Shown one piece after another: positions 16,396 through 24,804 of a stretch of 64,000 nt of DNA. The position numbers and the translations under genes are program-made. The stretch's first letter is position 1, and every line of letters begins with the position of its first letter. The stretch comes from Neisseria mucosa (lineage in GTDB: Bacteria; Pseudomonadota; Gammaproteobacteria; Burkholderiales; Neisseriaceae): contig CP028150.1 of NCBI GenBank assembly GCA_003028315.1, forward strand, positions 744,001 through 808,000. Reading direction: 5' to 3'. The notes under the pieces are model-generated. The model had not been told where the DNA came from. It made no database searches and saw nothing but the letters and a program-made list of their open reading frames with translations.

Positions 16396-16479
16396 ATGAA
16401 TATTCTCGAAGCCTTATTGTTATTGGTCTTGCTGATCGTCATCAGTGCATTTGTTTCCGGCTCCGCAAACCGCTTTTAG
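16396..16479 (+). pseudogene. N-terminal stub of a CNNM/CorC-type (hemolysin-related) membrane protein
   Basis: ATG 16396 opens a 27-aa frame, MNILEALLLLVLLIVISAFV then SGSANRF and TAG at 16477-16479. The peptide matches the start of DUF21/CNNM transporters, whose first helix is followed by SG(S/A)E. The rest of the gene is absent: the reading frame breaks right after SGS. Only the promoter-proximal end survives. Confidence 0.6.
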
Positions 16480-16974
16480 AGAGGTTGTTTTTTTATCTAT
16501 TGTAATTTAATGCCCAAGGCCAAAGCCAAGGTAGGAAAGGCTTTTGGCTATTTTGAGTATCTATGGGTTGTTTGATTTCATATATTTATTATCGTCTGAT
16601 TGAATCAATATTTTCAGGGATATGATCGGGGTATCTGAAAATACTTTGAAGGTATCAATTTCACAATGAATTGCATTATGAGTTGCATTTTAACGCAAGG
16701 GAATTTTCTATCGGTAGAATCAAAGTTGGTTCAGATAAAGGAAGTTAGTGGAGCTATTGAGATTTAAGGCCCGACTTGGAATAGTTTAGTGAATTTCGCG
16801 ACGTATCAAGTATCAAGGCATTTTTTTGATGATATAATACTGACAGGACTATGTGGAAAATAACCCTATAATTCTGTTGGCTGGATTAATCAAAGCGGTC
16901 TGATATGGTAGAGAGCCAAATGTATTATGAAAGTCGTGATGCAGTGAACTATACAATTTAATTAGTTGTTTAAA
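16480..16974. other. non-coding 495-bp stretch replacing the CNNM gene body
   Basis: No reading frame, RNA gene or recognisable repeat was seen in this AT-rich stretch. It begins exactly where the CNNM-like frame is lost, so it may be foreign or decayed DNA left by a deletion/insertion. Confidence 0.5.
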
Positions 16975-17006
16975 AGGTCGTCTGAAAAGTATTTTTCAGA
17001 CGACCT
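16975..17006. terminator. DUS inverted-pair terminator of pilT2
   Basis: AGGTCGTCTGAA (16975-16986) and its complement (16995-17006) lie 21 bp beyond the pilT2 stop codon. Confidence 0.85.
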
Positions 17007-17026
17007 TTTCTCATTTCCGACAACTT

Positions 17027-18154
17027 TTAAATCAGTTCCAAGTCCGGGCCGGCGTTTTGGGCACGGCGGCTGCGCAGTTGGATATCCAAACGCAGGTCGT
17101 GGGCGGAGTCGGCGTTTTTAATGGCGTCTTGGAAACTGATGTCGCCGCGTTCGTACAGCTCGTAGAGCGCTTGGTCGAAGGTTTGCATACCCATGGCGGT
17201 AGATTTTTTCATCATTTCTTTGATGCCGTGGATTTCGCCTTTTTGAATCATCTCGGAAATAATCGGCGAATTGAGCAGGATTTCCACTGCGGCTACGCGC
17301 CCCTTGCCGCCTTCGCGGGGAATCAGGCGTTGCGAGATGAAGGCTTGCAGGTTGAGCGACAAGTCGGTCAAAAGCTGGGTGCGGCGCTCTTCGGGGAAGA
17401 AGTTGATGATGCGGTCAAGCGCTTGGTTGGAGTTGTTGGCGTGCAGCGTGGCGAGACAGAGGTGGCCCGTTTCGGCGAACGCCAAGGCGTAGTCCATGGT
17501 TTCGCGGTCGCGAATCTCGCCGATGAGGATGACATCCGGCGCCTGACGCAGGGTGTTTTTCAGCGCGGCAAACCAGTTTTCGGTATCCACGCCGACTTCG
17601 CGCTGGGTAATGATGCTTTTTTTGTGTTGATGGACGAACTCAATCGGGTCTTCGATGGTGATGATGTGGTCTTGGCAATTTTCATTGCGGTGGTCAACCA
17701 TCGCAGCGAGCGAGGTGGATTTGCCCGAACCGGTACCGCCGACGAAAATCACGAGGCCGCGTTTTTTCATCACCACGTCTTTCAAGACGGGGGGCAGATT
17801 GAGGCTGTCGAAATTCGGGATTTTGCTGGTAATGGAGCGGAACACCAACGCCGTCGCGCCGCGCTGCACCATGGCATTGACACGGAAGCGGCTGGTGTCG
17901 GGCAGGCTGATGGCGAAGTTGCATTCGTTGGTGGAAGAAAACTCTTCGATTTGTTTGGTGGACATAATCGAAAAAGCGATTTCCATACATTTTTCAGAGG
18001 TCAGCGGCTCGTCGGTAATCGGCGTGATTTTGCCGTCCACTTTCATAGCGGGTGGGAAATTGGTCGTGATAAAGAGGTCGGAGCCTTTGTATTTGTTCAT
18101 ATGGCGCAGCCAAGTGAACAATTCGTCTTTTGCGCTGGGGGGATTGGTCATCAT
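17027..18154 (-). CDS. pilT2: PilT/PilU-family type IV pilus retraction ATPase, likely PilT2
   Basis: 375-aa hexameric secretion ATPase. Walker A GGTGSGKSTSLAAM, the Asp box ITIEDPIEFVH, Walker B DVILIGEIRDRETMD and the His box ATLHANNSNQALDRI are intact, so ATP-driven pilus retraction or a modulatory role is expected. The C-terminus (DLRLDIQLRSRR) is PilU-like rather than PilT-like. It is not next to a second pilT gene but lies beside mtnN, lepA and lepB, an arrangement I recall for pilT2 of N. meningitidis; that synteny is the reason for the symbol. The alternative is PilU. Confidence 0.88.
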   Translation of the reverse strand: MMTNPPSAKDELFTWLRHMNKYKGSDLFITTNFPPAMKVDGKITPITDEPLTSEKCMEIAFSIMSTKQIEEFSSTNECNFAISLPDTSRFRVNAMVQRGATALVFRSITSKIPNFDSLNLPPVLKDVVMKKRGLVIFVGGTGSGKSTSLAAMVDHRNENCQDHIITIEDPIEFVHQHKKSIITQREVGVDTENWFAALKNTLRQAPDVILIGEIRDRETMDYALAFAETGHLCLATLHANNSNQALDRIINFFPEERRTQLLTDLSLNLQAFISQRLIPREGGKGRVAAVEILLNSPIISEMIQKGEIHGIKEMMKKSTAMGMQTFDQALYELYERGDISFQDAIKNADSAHDLRLDIQLRSRRAQNAGPDLELI

Positions 18155-18341
18155 GATATTGGATAATTTCGGTGGTTATTTTATTGAAATGGATTATATC
18201 AAATAAATCATGATACATAAAAATGGCAAGATTACCGTATCGAATAATAGGACAGGCGGGCAATATGGCGGATTCAATACGGGTATGGAATGCCGCCGCT
18301 GCTGTTATAATACCGCCCACAATTTCATGGAAAGGTAAAAA

Positions 18342-19043
18342 ATGTCTGTACAAACAGTTGCGGTCATCGGTGCGATGGAGCAGGAAATCGAGCTTTTGCG
18401 CGAAGCAATGGATAATGTCAAAAGCGTGTCTTTCGGTAAGTTTACCGCCTACGAAGGCGAAATGGCGGGCAAACGCATGGTGTTGGTATTGAGCGGCATC
18501 GGCAAGGTCAACGCTGCGGTTTCAACGGCTTGGGTTATCCATCAATTCGCGCCTGACTGCGTCATCAATACCGGCAGCGCAGGCGGCTTGGGCAAGGGGT
18601 TGAAAGTCGGCGACGTAGTGATTGGCACGGAAATCGCGCACCACGACGTCGATGTAACGGCGTTCGGCTATGTTTGGGGACAAGTGCCGCAACTGCCCGC
18701 CGTATTCGTTTCAGACGACCTCTTGGTCGGCAAGGCAAAACAGGCGGCGGAAGTGTTTGAAGGCGCGGCGGTAGCGCAAGGCTTGATTGTCAGCGGCGAC
18801 CGCTTTGTCCACAGCAGCGAAGGCGTGGCGGAAATTCGCAGCCACTTCCCCGAAGTCAAAGCGGTGGAAATGGAAGCAGCGGCGATTGCGCAAGCCTGCC
18901 ACCAGTTGAACACGCCTTTCGTCGTGATTCGCGCGATGTCCGACTCGGCGGACGAAAAAGCAGACATCAGCTTTGAAGAGTTTTTGAAAACGGCGGCAGC
19001 AAGCTCGGCGAAAATGGTGGAAAAGATTGTCGCGTCGCTGTAA
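18342..19043 (+). CDS. mtnN: 5'-methylthioadenosine/S-adenosylhomocysteine nucleosidase
   Basis: 233 aa. Hydrolyses MTA and SAH to adenine and the ribosyl product in methionine salvage and AI-2 precursor formation. The family pattern is complete: AVIGAMEQEIELL at the N-terminus with the catalytic Glu, VINTGSAGGLG, SGDRFVHSSEGVAEI, VEMEAAAIAQACHQL with the substrate-binding Met-Glu, and RAMSDSADEKADISFEEF with the catalytic Asp. A DUS half (TTTCAGACGACCTC) is translated within the gene near 18709. Preceded by TATAAT at about 18306. Confidence 0.96.
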   Translation: MSVQTVAVIGAMEQEIELLREAMDNVKSVSFGKFTAYEGEMAGKRMVLVLSGIGKVNAAVSTAWVIHQFAPDCVINTGSAGGLGKGLKVGDVVIGTEIAHHDVDVTAFGYVWGQVPQLPAVFVSDDLLVGKAKQAAEVFEGAAVAQGLIVSGDRFVHSSEGVAEIRSHFPEVKAVEMEAAAIAQACHQLNTPFVVIRAMSDSADEKADISFEEFLKTAAASSAKMVEKIVASL

Positions 19044-19111
19044 AACACGCATAAAATCATGCGGAAACAGTAAATTTCCGCTAGAATGTCAGGCTATTTC
19101 ACTTTGCCTGA

Positions 19112-19149
19112 AGGTCGTCTGAACGGTCTATTTGATTTTCAGATGACCT
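19112..19149. terminator. DUS inverted pair between mtnN and lepA
   Basis: AGGTCGTCTGAA at 19112-19123 and TTCAGATGACCT at 19138-19149 (one mismatch). It lies upstream of lepA and about 70 bp after mtnN, so it can terminate mtnN. Confidence 0.65.
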
Positions 19150-19184
19150 TTTCAAAATCACTGCTTATCTTTCAAAATAACAAT

Positions 19185-20978
19185 ATGAAAAATATCCGAA
19201 ACTTCTCCATCATTGCCCACATCGACCACGGCAAATCGACGCTTGCCGACCGCTTCATCCAATACTGCGGCGGCTTGGATTTGCGCGAAATGAGTACGCA
19301 GGTACTTGATTCCATGGACATCGAAAAAGAGCGCGGCATTACCATCAAAGCGCAAACCGCCGCGCTCAACTACAAAGCACGCGACGGACAGGTGTATCAA
19401 CTCAACCTGATTGACACGCCGGGACACGTCGACTTTTCTTACGAAGTTTCCCGTTCGCTGTCCGCCTGCGAAGGCGCGCTTTTGGTCGTTGACGCATCGC
19501 AAGGTGTGGAAGCGCAAACCGTGGCGAACTGCTATACCGCGATTGATTTGGGCGTGGAAGTCGTACCCGTTTTGAACAAAATCGACCTGCCCGCCGCCGA
19601 CCCCGAACGCGTGGAACAGGAAATCGAAGACATCATCGGCATCGATGCCGTCGGCGCGGTGCAATGTTCCGCCAAAAGCGGCATCGGCGTGGAAGACGTT
19701 TTGGAAGAAATCGTTGCCAAAATCCCCGCGCCGACCGGCGACGAAAACGCGCCGCTGCAAGCCGTTATCGTCGATTCGTGGTTTGACAACTACGTCGGCG
19801 TGGTCATGCTGATTCGTGTGAAAAACGGCACCATCAAGCTGAAAGACAAAGTACGCTTTATGAGTACCAAGGCGGAAACGCAGGTCGAGCAACTGGGCGT
19901 ATTCACGCCGAAATCGGTTCAAAAACAAGAACTCAAAGCCGGCGAAGTGGGCTTTTTGATTACCGGCGTGAAAGAATTGGGACAGGCGAAAGTCGGCGAT
20001 ACGGTTACTTTGGTTGCCAACCCCGCTTCTGAGCCGCTGCCCGGCTTCCAAGAAGTACAAAGCCAAGTATTCGCGGGCCTCTATCCCGTGGAGAGCCACG
20101 ACTACGAAGCCTTGCGCGACGCTTTGGAAAAATTGCAACTTAACGATGCTTCATTGAAATTCGAGCCTGAAGTTTCCCAAGCATTGGGCTTCGGCTTCCG
20201 CTGCGGTTTCTTGGGCCTGCTGCACTTGGAAATCGTACAGGAACGCTTGGAGCGCGAGTTCGACATGGATTTGATTACCACCGCGCCGACGGTGGTTTAC
20301 GAAGTCGTGTTGAAGAGCGGAGAAAAAATCGAAGTCGAAAATCCATCCAAACTGCCCGACATCGGCAGCATCGAAACCATTCTCGAGCCGATTATTACCG
20401 CGACCATCCTCGTGCCGCAGGAATACGTCGGTAACGTCATGACTTTGTGTAACCAAAAGCGCGGCGTGCAGGTCAATATGCAGTACATGGGCCGTCAAGT
20501 CATGCTGACTTACGACTTGCCTATGAATGAAGTTGTGATGGACTTTTTCGACAAACTCAAATCCACTTCGCGTGGCTATGCCTCGCTGGACTATCATTTT
20601 AAAGAGTTCCAACCGTCTGATTTGATTAAGCTCGACATCATGGTCAACGGCGAAAAAGTCGATGCCCTGAGCCTGATTGTGCACCGTCAAAGCGCCGTTC
20701 ACCGAGGCCGCGAGCTGGCAGCGAAAATGCGCGAACTGATTCCACGCCAAATGTTCGACATTGCCGTCCAAGCCGCCATCGGCAGCCAAATTATCGCCCG
20801 CGAAAACGTCAAAGCCCTGCGTAAAAACGTCTTGGCGAAATGTTACGGCGGCGATATTACCCGTAAGAAAAAACTTCTTGAAAAACAAAAAGCAGGCAAA
20901 CGCCGCATGAAACAAGTGGGCAACGTGGAAATCCCGCAAAGCGCGTTCTTGGCGATTCTGCAAGTGAGCGACAAATAA
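19185..20978 (+). CDS. lepA: elongation factor 4 (LepA)
   Basis: 597-aa ribosome-associated GTPase that back-translocates or remodels stalled ribosomes. Start 19185 gives MKNIRNFSIIAHIDHGKST, matching the family; the frame is open upstream but has no RBS there. G1 AHIDHGKST, G3 DTPGHVDF, G4 NKIDLP and the LepA-specific C-terminal domain (KAGKRRMKQVGNVEIPQSAF) are all present. Its stop codon overlaps the lepB start (TAATG), so the two are translationally coupled. Confidence 0.97.
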   Translation: MKNIRNFSIIAHIDHGKSTLADRFIQYCGGLDLREMSTQVLDSMDIEKERGITIKAQTAALNYKARDGQVYQLNLIDTPGHVDFSYEVSRSLSACEGALLVVDASQGVEAQTVANCYTAIDLGVEVVPVLNKIDLPAADPERVEQEIEDIIGIDAVGAVQCSAKSGIGVEDVLEEIVAKIPAPTGDENAPLQAVIVDSWFDNYVGVVMLIRVKNGTIKLKDKVRFMSTKAETQVEQLGVFTPKSVQKQELKAGEVGFLITGVKELGQAKVGDTVTLVANPASEPLPGFQEVQSQVFAGLYPVESHDYEALRDALEKLQLNDASLKFEPEVSQALGFGFRCGFLGLLHLEIVQERLEREFDMDLITTAPTVVYEVVLKSGEKIEVENPSKLPDIGSIETILEPIITATILVPQEYVGNVMTLCNQKRGVQVNMQYMGRQVMLTYDLPMNEVVMDFFDKLKSTSRGYASLDYHFKEFQPSDLIKLDIMVNGEKVDALSLIVHRQSAVHRGRELAAKMRELIPRQMFDIAVQAAIGSQIIARENVKALRKNVLAKCYGGDITRKKKLLEKQKAGKRRMKQVGNVEIPQSAFLAILQVSDK

Positions 20979-21997
20979 TGAGCACAAATTTAATCTACGG
21001 CGCGATTGCCGCCATCGTTATCGGCATTTTCCTTTATTTCAAAAGCAGTAAAGAACGCCAAGAAAACGGAGAATGGAGTTCCGGCCTGCAATGGGCGTAT
21101 CTTTTGTGCATGATCGGCGTTTTCGGCATCCTGTCTTTTTACATGAGCTTTACTGCCGTATTGCTGATATTTGTCGTATTCACCGGCATCGTTTGGGCAA
21201 TCCACAAAGGTCGTCTGAAAAAAGACCCGTCGCATCAGGACAAAGCCCACTTTACCGACTACATGAGCGGCTTTTTCCCGATCATCCTCGTCGTCTTCAT
21301 CCTGCGCACCTTTATCGCCGAGCCATTCCAAATCCCGTCCAGCTCCATGCGTCCCGGCTTGGTTAAAGGCGACTTCATCCTTGTAAACAAATTCGCCTAC
21401 GGCATCAGAACCCCGATTATCAACAACGTCCTGATTCCGACCGGACAAATCGAGCGCGGCGACGTCGTCGTGTTCAACTATCCCGTCCAGCCTGAAATGA
21501 ACTACATCAAGCGCATCGTCGGACTGCCGGGCGATACCGTCGAATACCGCGACAAAGTCCTGACCGTCAACGGACAAGTTGCCCCCGACCAACCGAACGG
21601 CACTTATTCCTACCCTGACGATACCGAGCCGTCCGCGATTCACAGCCCCGAACTTTTTCAGACGACCCTCAACGGAAAAAGCTTCAACATCCTGAAAGAA
21701 CCCGGACAGCCCACCATATCGATCCCTGCGCTCGATAAATACCGTATGGAAATCATGCCTGAAAACGGTTATTCCGTAGAGCAAAGCGGTTTGAAACACT
21801 GTCAATACGCCGAAGACGGCAGTGGCTTTACCTGCAAAGTGCCCGAAGGCCGTTACTTCGCCATGGGCGACAACCGCGACAACAGTGCCGACTCCCGCTA
21901 CTGGGGTTTTGTGGACGACAAACTTATCGTCGGAAAAGCCTTCTTCGTGTGGATGAACTTCGGCGATTACAGCCGTATCGGCAGCAGTATCCACTAA
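20978..21997 (+). CDS. lepB: signal peptidase I
   Basis: 339-aa inner-membrane protease that cleaves Sec and Tat signal peptides. Two N-terminal TM segments (about 5-18 and 36-68) are followed by the catalytic domain: Ser in QIPSSSMRPGL, Lys in NYIKRIVGLPGDT, and box E AMGDNRDNSADSRYWGF. The coding sequence contains two DUS words, read as KGRLKKD between the TM segments and the catalytic domain and FQTTLNGK in the periplasmic domain, both in less conserved linkers. Start overlaps the lepA stop. Confidence 0.96.
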   Translation: MSTNLIYGAIAAIVIGIFLYFKSSKERQENGEWSSGLQWAYLLCMIGVFGILSFYMSFTAVLLIFVVFTGIVWAIHKGRLKKDPSHQDKAHFTDYMSGFFPIILVVFILRTFIAEPFQIPSSSMRPGLVKGDFILVNKFAYGIRTPIINNVLIPTGQIERGDVVVFNYPVQPEMNYIKRIVGLPGDTVEYRDKVLTVNGQVAPDQPNGTYSYPDDTEPSAIHSPELFQTTLNGKSFNILKEPGQPTISIPALDKYRMEIMPENGYSVEQSGLKHCQYAEDGSGFTCKVPEGRYFAMGDNRDNSADSRYWGFVDDKLIVGKAFFVWMNFGDYSRIGSSIH

Positions 21998-22025
21998 GTT
22001 GCCCGTTTCATTTCGATAAAACCAA

Positions 22026-22057
22026 AGGTCGTCTGGAAGCTGATTTTCAGACGACCT
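22026..22057. terminator. DUS-type terminator after lepB
   Basis: AGGTCGTCTGGA (one change from the DUS) at 22026 pairs with TTCAGACGACCT ending at 22057. The following 250 bp have no recognised gene. Confidence 0.75.
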
Positions 22058-22309
22058 TTGGCTTTTCGGCGGAATAAATTGAAAGCAGGTTTCCATCATT
22101 GCCAATTTATAGTTATCTATGCGGGAAGCGGCTTTATTTTGAAACCCAGCCGGTATGTTAAGTTTCTGAAGCGTAATGATTTTTTTCAGGAGAAGCCGGA
22201 AGCGAAATAAGATATTGCACCTACTTATTTCTCTTTCGGATTTGCGTTACCATGCAAAATCTTTTTTATTACTTTAAATCCTCATGCCGATCCGTTGCGG
22301 AGCAAATCC

Positions 22310-23194
22310 ATGAATATCCGTTCCGACTCTTATGCAGCACCATTCCTCATCTTCGGTTGCGTCTTATTCGGGCTGGGAAGCCTGATTGTCAGATTCGTCC
22401 CCGTAGGCCCGTATGCGGTTGCATTTTGGCGGCTGCTGATTGCAACGGGTGTGTTTTGGCTGCTCTCCCGTTTTTTCAGGCAAAAGCTGCCTAAAAGCAG
22501 AAGGGCGGTCAAATATGCCATGTTGTCCGGCATATTTCTGGCGTTTGATTTGTCATTGTGGCATGAAAGCGTACATGCGGTGGGGCCCGGGATTTCCACA
22601 TTGCTCAACAGCTTGCAGATATTTTTTCTGTCCGCCATCGGATTTTTCTTTTTTCAAGAACGCTTGAACAGCCTGCAAGTTGTGAGCCTGACATTAGCGG
22701 TTGGCGGGGTTGTCCTAATCGGCAGTCCCGAGTTCAACCACAATGCCCACGCCTTATGGGGCTTTGTCAGCGGAATTGCGTCGGGCGGGCTTTTGGCATT
22801 GTCTATGGTATTCGTCCGCAAAACGCATGAAGTCGAAAGGGTGGCGCTTTTTCCGATGATGATGGTTTTGAGTTTCGGCGGCGCGTTGTCCCTGATTGTC
22901 CCCGCGCTGATTTTCGACAGCAACGCCCTATACCCGACGCAATGGCGCGATATAGGCTTGGTCTTGATATACGGCGTGGTCATGCAATGTTTGGCATGGG
23001 GTATGATTGCCTATGCAATTCCGCTGCTGTCCCTGTCTTTAACTGGTTTGCTGCTGCTTTCCGAACCCATTGCCGCTTTACTGATTGATTATTTTTGGCT
23101 GAACAAGCCGATCAACACTTTGCAGTGGTTTGGTGTTGTTTTGACTTTGTCGGCGATTTATCTTGGTTCTTTAAAACCGAAAAACACAAATTAA
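22310..23194 (+). CDS. EamA-family (DMT) transporter
   Basis: 294-aa inner-membrane protein with about ten hydrophobic helices in two EamA repeats: the first from PFLIFGCVLFGLGSLIVRFV, the second from ALWGFVSGIASGGLLALSMV. Helix-end motifs such as VAFWRLLIA and LLLLSEPIAALL are standard for the family, which exports metabolites or amino acids. ATG 22310 is preferred over the TTG at 22295 because GGAG lies 8 nt upstream. The gene stands alone between two DUS terminators. Substrate unknown. Confidence 0.88.
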   Translation: MNIRSDSYAAPFLIFGCVLFGLGSLIVRFVPVGPYAVAFWRLLIATGVFWLLSRFFRQKLPKSRRAVKYAMLSGIFLAFDLSLWHESVHAVGPGISTLLNSLQIFFLSAIGFFFFQERLNSLQVVSLTLAVGGVVLIGSPEFNHNAHALWGFVSGIASGGLLALSMVFVRKTHEVERVALFPMMMVLSFGGALSLIVPALIFDSNALYPTQWRDIGLVLIYGVVMQCLAWGMIAYAIPLLSLSLTGLLLLSEPIAALLIDYFWLNKPINTLQWFGVVLTLSAIYLGSLKPKNTN

Positions 23195-23212
23195 GCCGTA
23201 TTGGGGAACAAA

Positions 23213-23243
23213 AGGTCGTCTGAAAACCGTTTTCAGACGACCT
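23213..23243. terminator. DUS inverted-pair terminator
   Basis: AGGTCGTCTGAA (23213-23224) and complement (23232-23243) after the EamA transporter gene. Confidence 0.85.
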
Positions 23244-23517
23244 TTTATTTCAATATTATTAATAGGCGTAATGCCGAAAAAGATTTGCGTTTCCATATAT
23301 AAACGGATGTCGGGACAATCGTGCCTTTACTTCCATTTTCTTTAATAGCATAATGAATAAAAATTATTATCAAAATATGGATGGTAAAACAGAGTTGCGA
23401 ATCTAGATAGGCTCTGGTGTGTCCATTCCTATGTTTGGCGCAGCTCAAACCCATCTTAGAAGGATTCTGTTAAACAACCGGGCTGAAGTCCGCGCTACCT
23501 AACCAGGAGATTGGAAA
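23244..23517 (+). promoter_or_regulatory. long leader upstream of an ABC-importer gene
   Basis: About 270 bp before the binding-protein gene hold no coding sequence. The last 110 bp contain a short hairpin, GTTTG-N8-CAAAC (about 23429-23446), and GC-rich words around CCGGGCTGAAGTCCGCG near 23481. This could be a structured 5' UTR, but it does not fit a riboswitch class that I can name. Confidence 0.3.
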
Positions 23518-24495
23518 ATGGAACTGAAAAGACGTGATTTCTTAAAAATGACCGCTGCTCTGGCTGCGGCAGGGGTTTCGCCTTCGCTGTTGGCGGCGGG
23601 GAAAGAGCAGTTTACCGTGTACGGCGCGCCGGCGATGCCCAGCGTAACCATTGCCGTAGCGGCGTTGCAAGGCAAGCTGGCGAAGCAGGCGGATGTGTCG
23701 CTGAAAATCTGGCGCTCGCCCGACCAGCTTCGTGCGGGCGTGGCGAGCGGGCAATTTAAAGTGATGATGAGTCCGAGCAATGTCGGCGTAAACCTGCGCA
23801 ACCAAGGGCAGAAAGTCGGCATGGTGAATATTTTGACCAACGGCATCACGCAGTTGGTCTGCAAAGGCAGCGCGATTGCCTCGCCGCAGGATTTGGTCGG
23901 CAAAAAAATCCTCGTTCCGTTTAAAAACGACATGCCCGACATCGTGCTGCAAGCCTTGCTGAAAAAACTGAAAATCGACGCGCACAAAGTCGGCATCACT
24001 TATACCGCCACGCCGCCCGAAGCGGTGGGGCTGTTTTTGAGCAAGGACTACCACGCCGCCATCCTGCCCGAACCAATGGCAAGCGCGGGTATGCTCAAAG
24101 GCAAAACCATGGGCGTGAACGTCGTGCGCGGCTTTGATTTGGTGAAGGCATGGGGGCAGGCGTATGACACTAAACCGCTGATTCCGATGGCGGGCATCAT
24201 CGCCAACGAAGAATATTTCCACGCACACAAGGCGCAGTTCGACATCTTCCATCAGGATTTGAAAAACGCGCTCAACTGGATACTCGCCAACCGCCAAAGC
24301 GCCGCGAAAATCGGCAAAAACTACCTCCCAGCCCCCGAACCCGCCCTAGTCATGGGCTTGGACGGCGCGCGGCTGACAGTCACCAAAGGCAGCGAAGTGA
24401 AGAACGAGATTTTGAAGTTTTACGAAATCCTGATGCAGTTCAACCCGAAACTCTTGGGCGGCAAGCTGCCGGATAACGGATTCTTCTTGGCTTAA
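23518..24495 (+). CDS. ABC-importer substrate-binding protein, Tat-type signal
   Basis: 325-aa periplasmic binding protein of the nitrate/sulfonate/taurine/thiamine-precursor type. The N-terminus RRDFLKMTAALAAAGVSPSL is a twin-arginine-like signal, and the mature part shows VASGQFKVMMSPSNVGVNLR and HAAILPEPMASAGMLKG, typical of SsuA/NMT1-like folds that bind small anions or pyrimidine precursors. The matching permease and ATPase are 1.6 kb downstream, separated by a PIN-domain gene that looks inserted. RBS AGGAG precedes the ATG. The ligand cannot be told from sequence. Confidence 0.85.
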   Translation: MELKRRDFLKMTAALAAAGVSPSLLAAGKEQFTVYGAPAMPSVTIAVAALQGKLAKQADVSLKIWRSPDQLRAGVASGQFKVMMSPSNVGVNLRNQGQKVGMVNILTNGITQLVCKGSAIASPQDLVGKKILVPFKNDMPDIVLQALLKKLKIDAHKVGITYTATPPEAVGLFLSKDYHAAILPEPMASAGMLKGKTMGVNVVRGFDLVKAWGQAYDTKPLIPMAGIIANEEYFHAHKAQFDIFHQDLKNALNWILANRQSAAKIGKNYLPAPEPALVMGLDGARLTVTKGSEVKNEILKFYEILMQFNPKLLGGKLPDNGFFLA

Positions 24496-24505
24496 AATGG
24501 GAGAA

Positions 24506-24566
24506 AGGCCGTCTGAAAAGGGTAGGATGGTTGCGAATGCCTGATTTATCATTTTTCAGACGGCCT
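24506..24566. repeat. spaced DUS inverted pair
   Basis: AGGCCGTCTGAA (24506-24517) and TTCAGACGGCCT (24555-24566) with a 37-bp loop. The second arm is followed by ATCA and recurs almost exactly at 26079-26098, on the far side of the PIN-domain gene. Confidence 0.75.
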
Positions 24567-24603
24567 ATCAGATAATAGTTAGAACAGTACACAAAAAGCC
24601 GTC

Positions 24604-24698
24604 ATTCCTGCGTAGGCGGGAATCTAGTCTTTGATATTGCAGGAATGTTTTAAAATTGCAGCGACGTCAAACTTCTGGATTCCCGCCTACGCGGGAAT
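24604..24698. repeat. dRS3-flanked mosaic element
   Basis: Two dRS3 repeats in inverted context, 24604-24623 (with one T change) and 24679-24698, enclose about 55 bp. Such elements are common sites of recombination and phage or gene insertion in Neisseria. Confidence 0.85.
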
Positions 24699-24804
24699 GA
24701 CGGCGGGTGGGTAACCTTGAGGTGGATTGATAAGCCCAACAAAACCGTCGGATTACCTGAAATGTTAGATAATGAACCAATCTATTATTGTTAAGGGAAT
24801 ATTT

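Noticed and set aside
19158..20138. 326-codon frame opposite lepA
   Set aside because: Antisense to a highly conserved GTPase; composition artefact.
22067..22210. Open frame without start codon after lepB (ending KFLKRNDFFQEKPEAK)
   Set aside because: No ATG, RBS or family resemblance; could be a gene remnant but cannot be supported.
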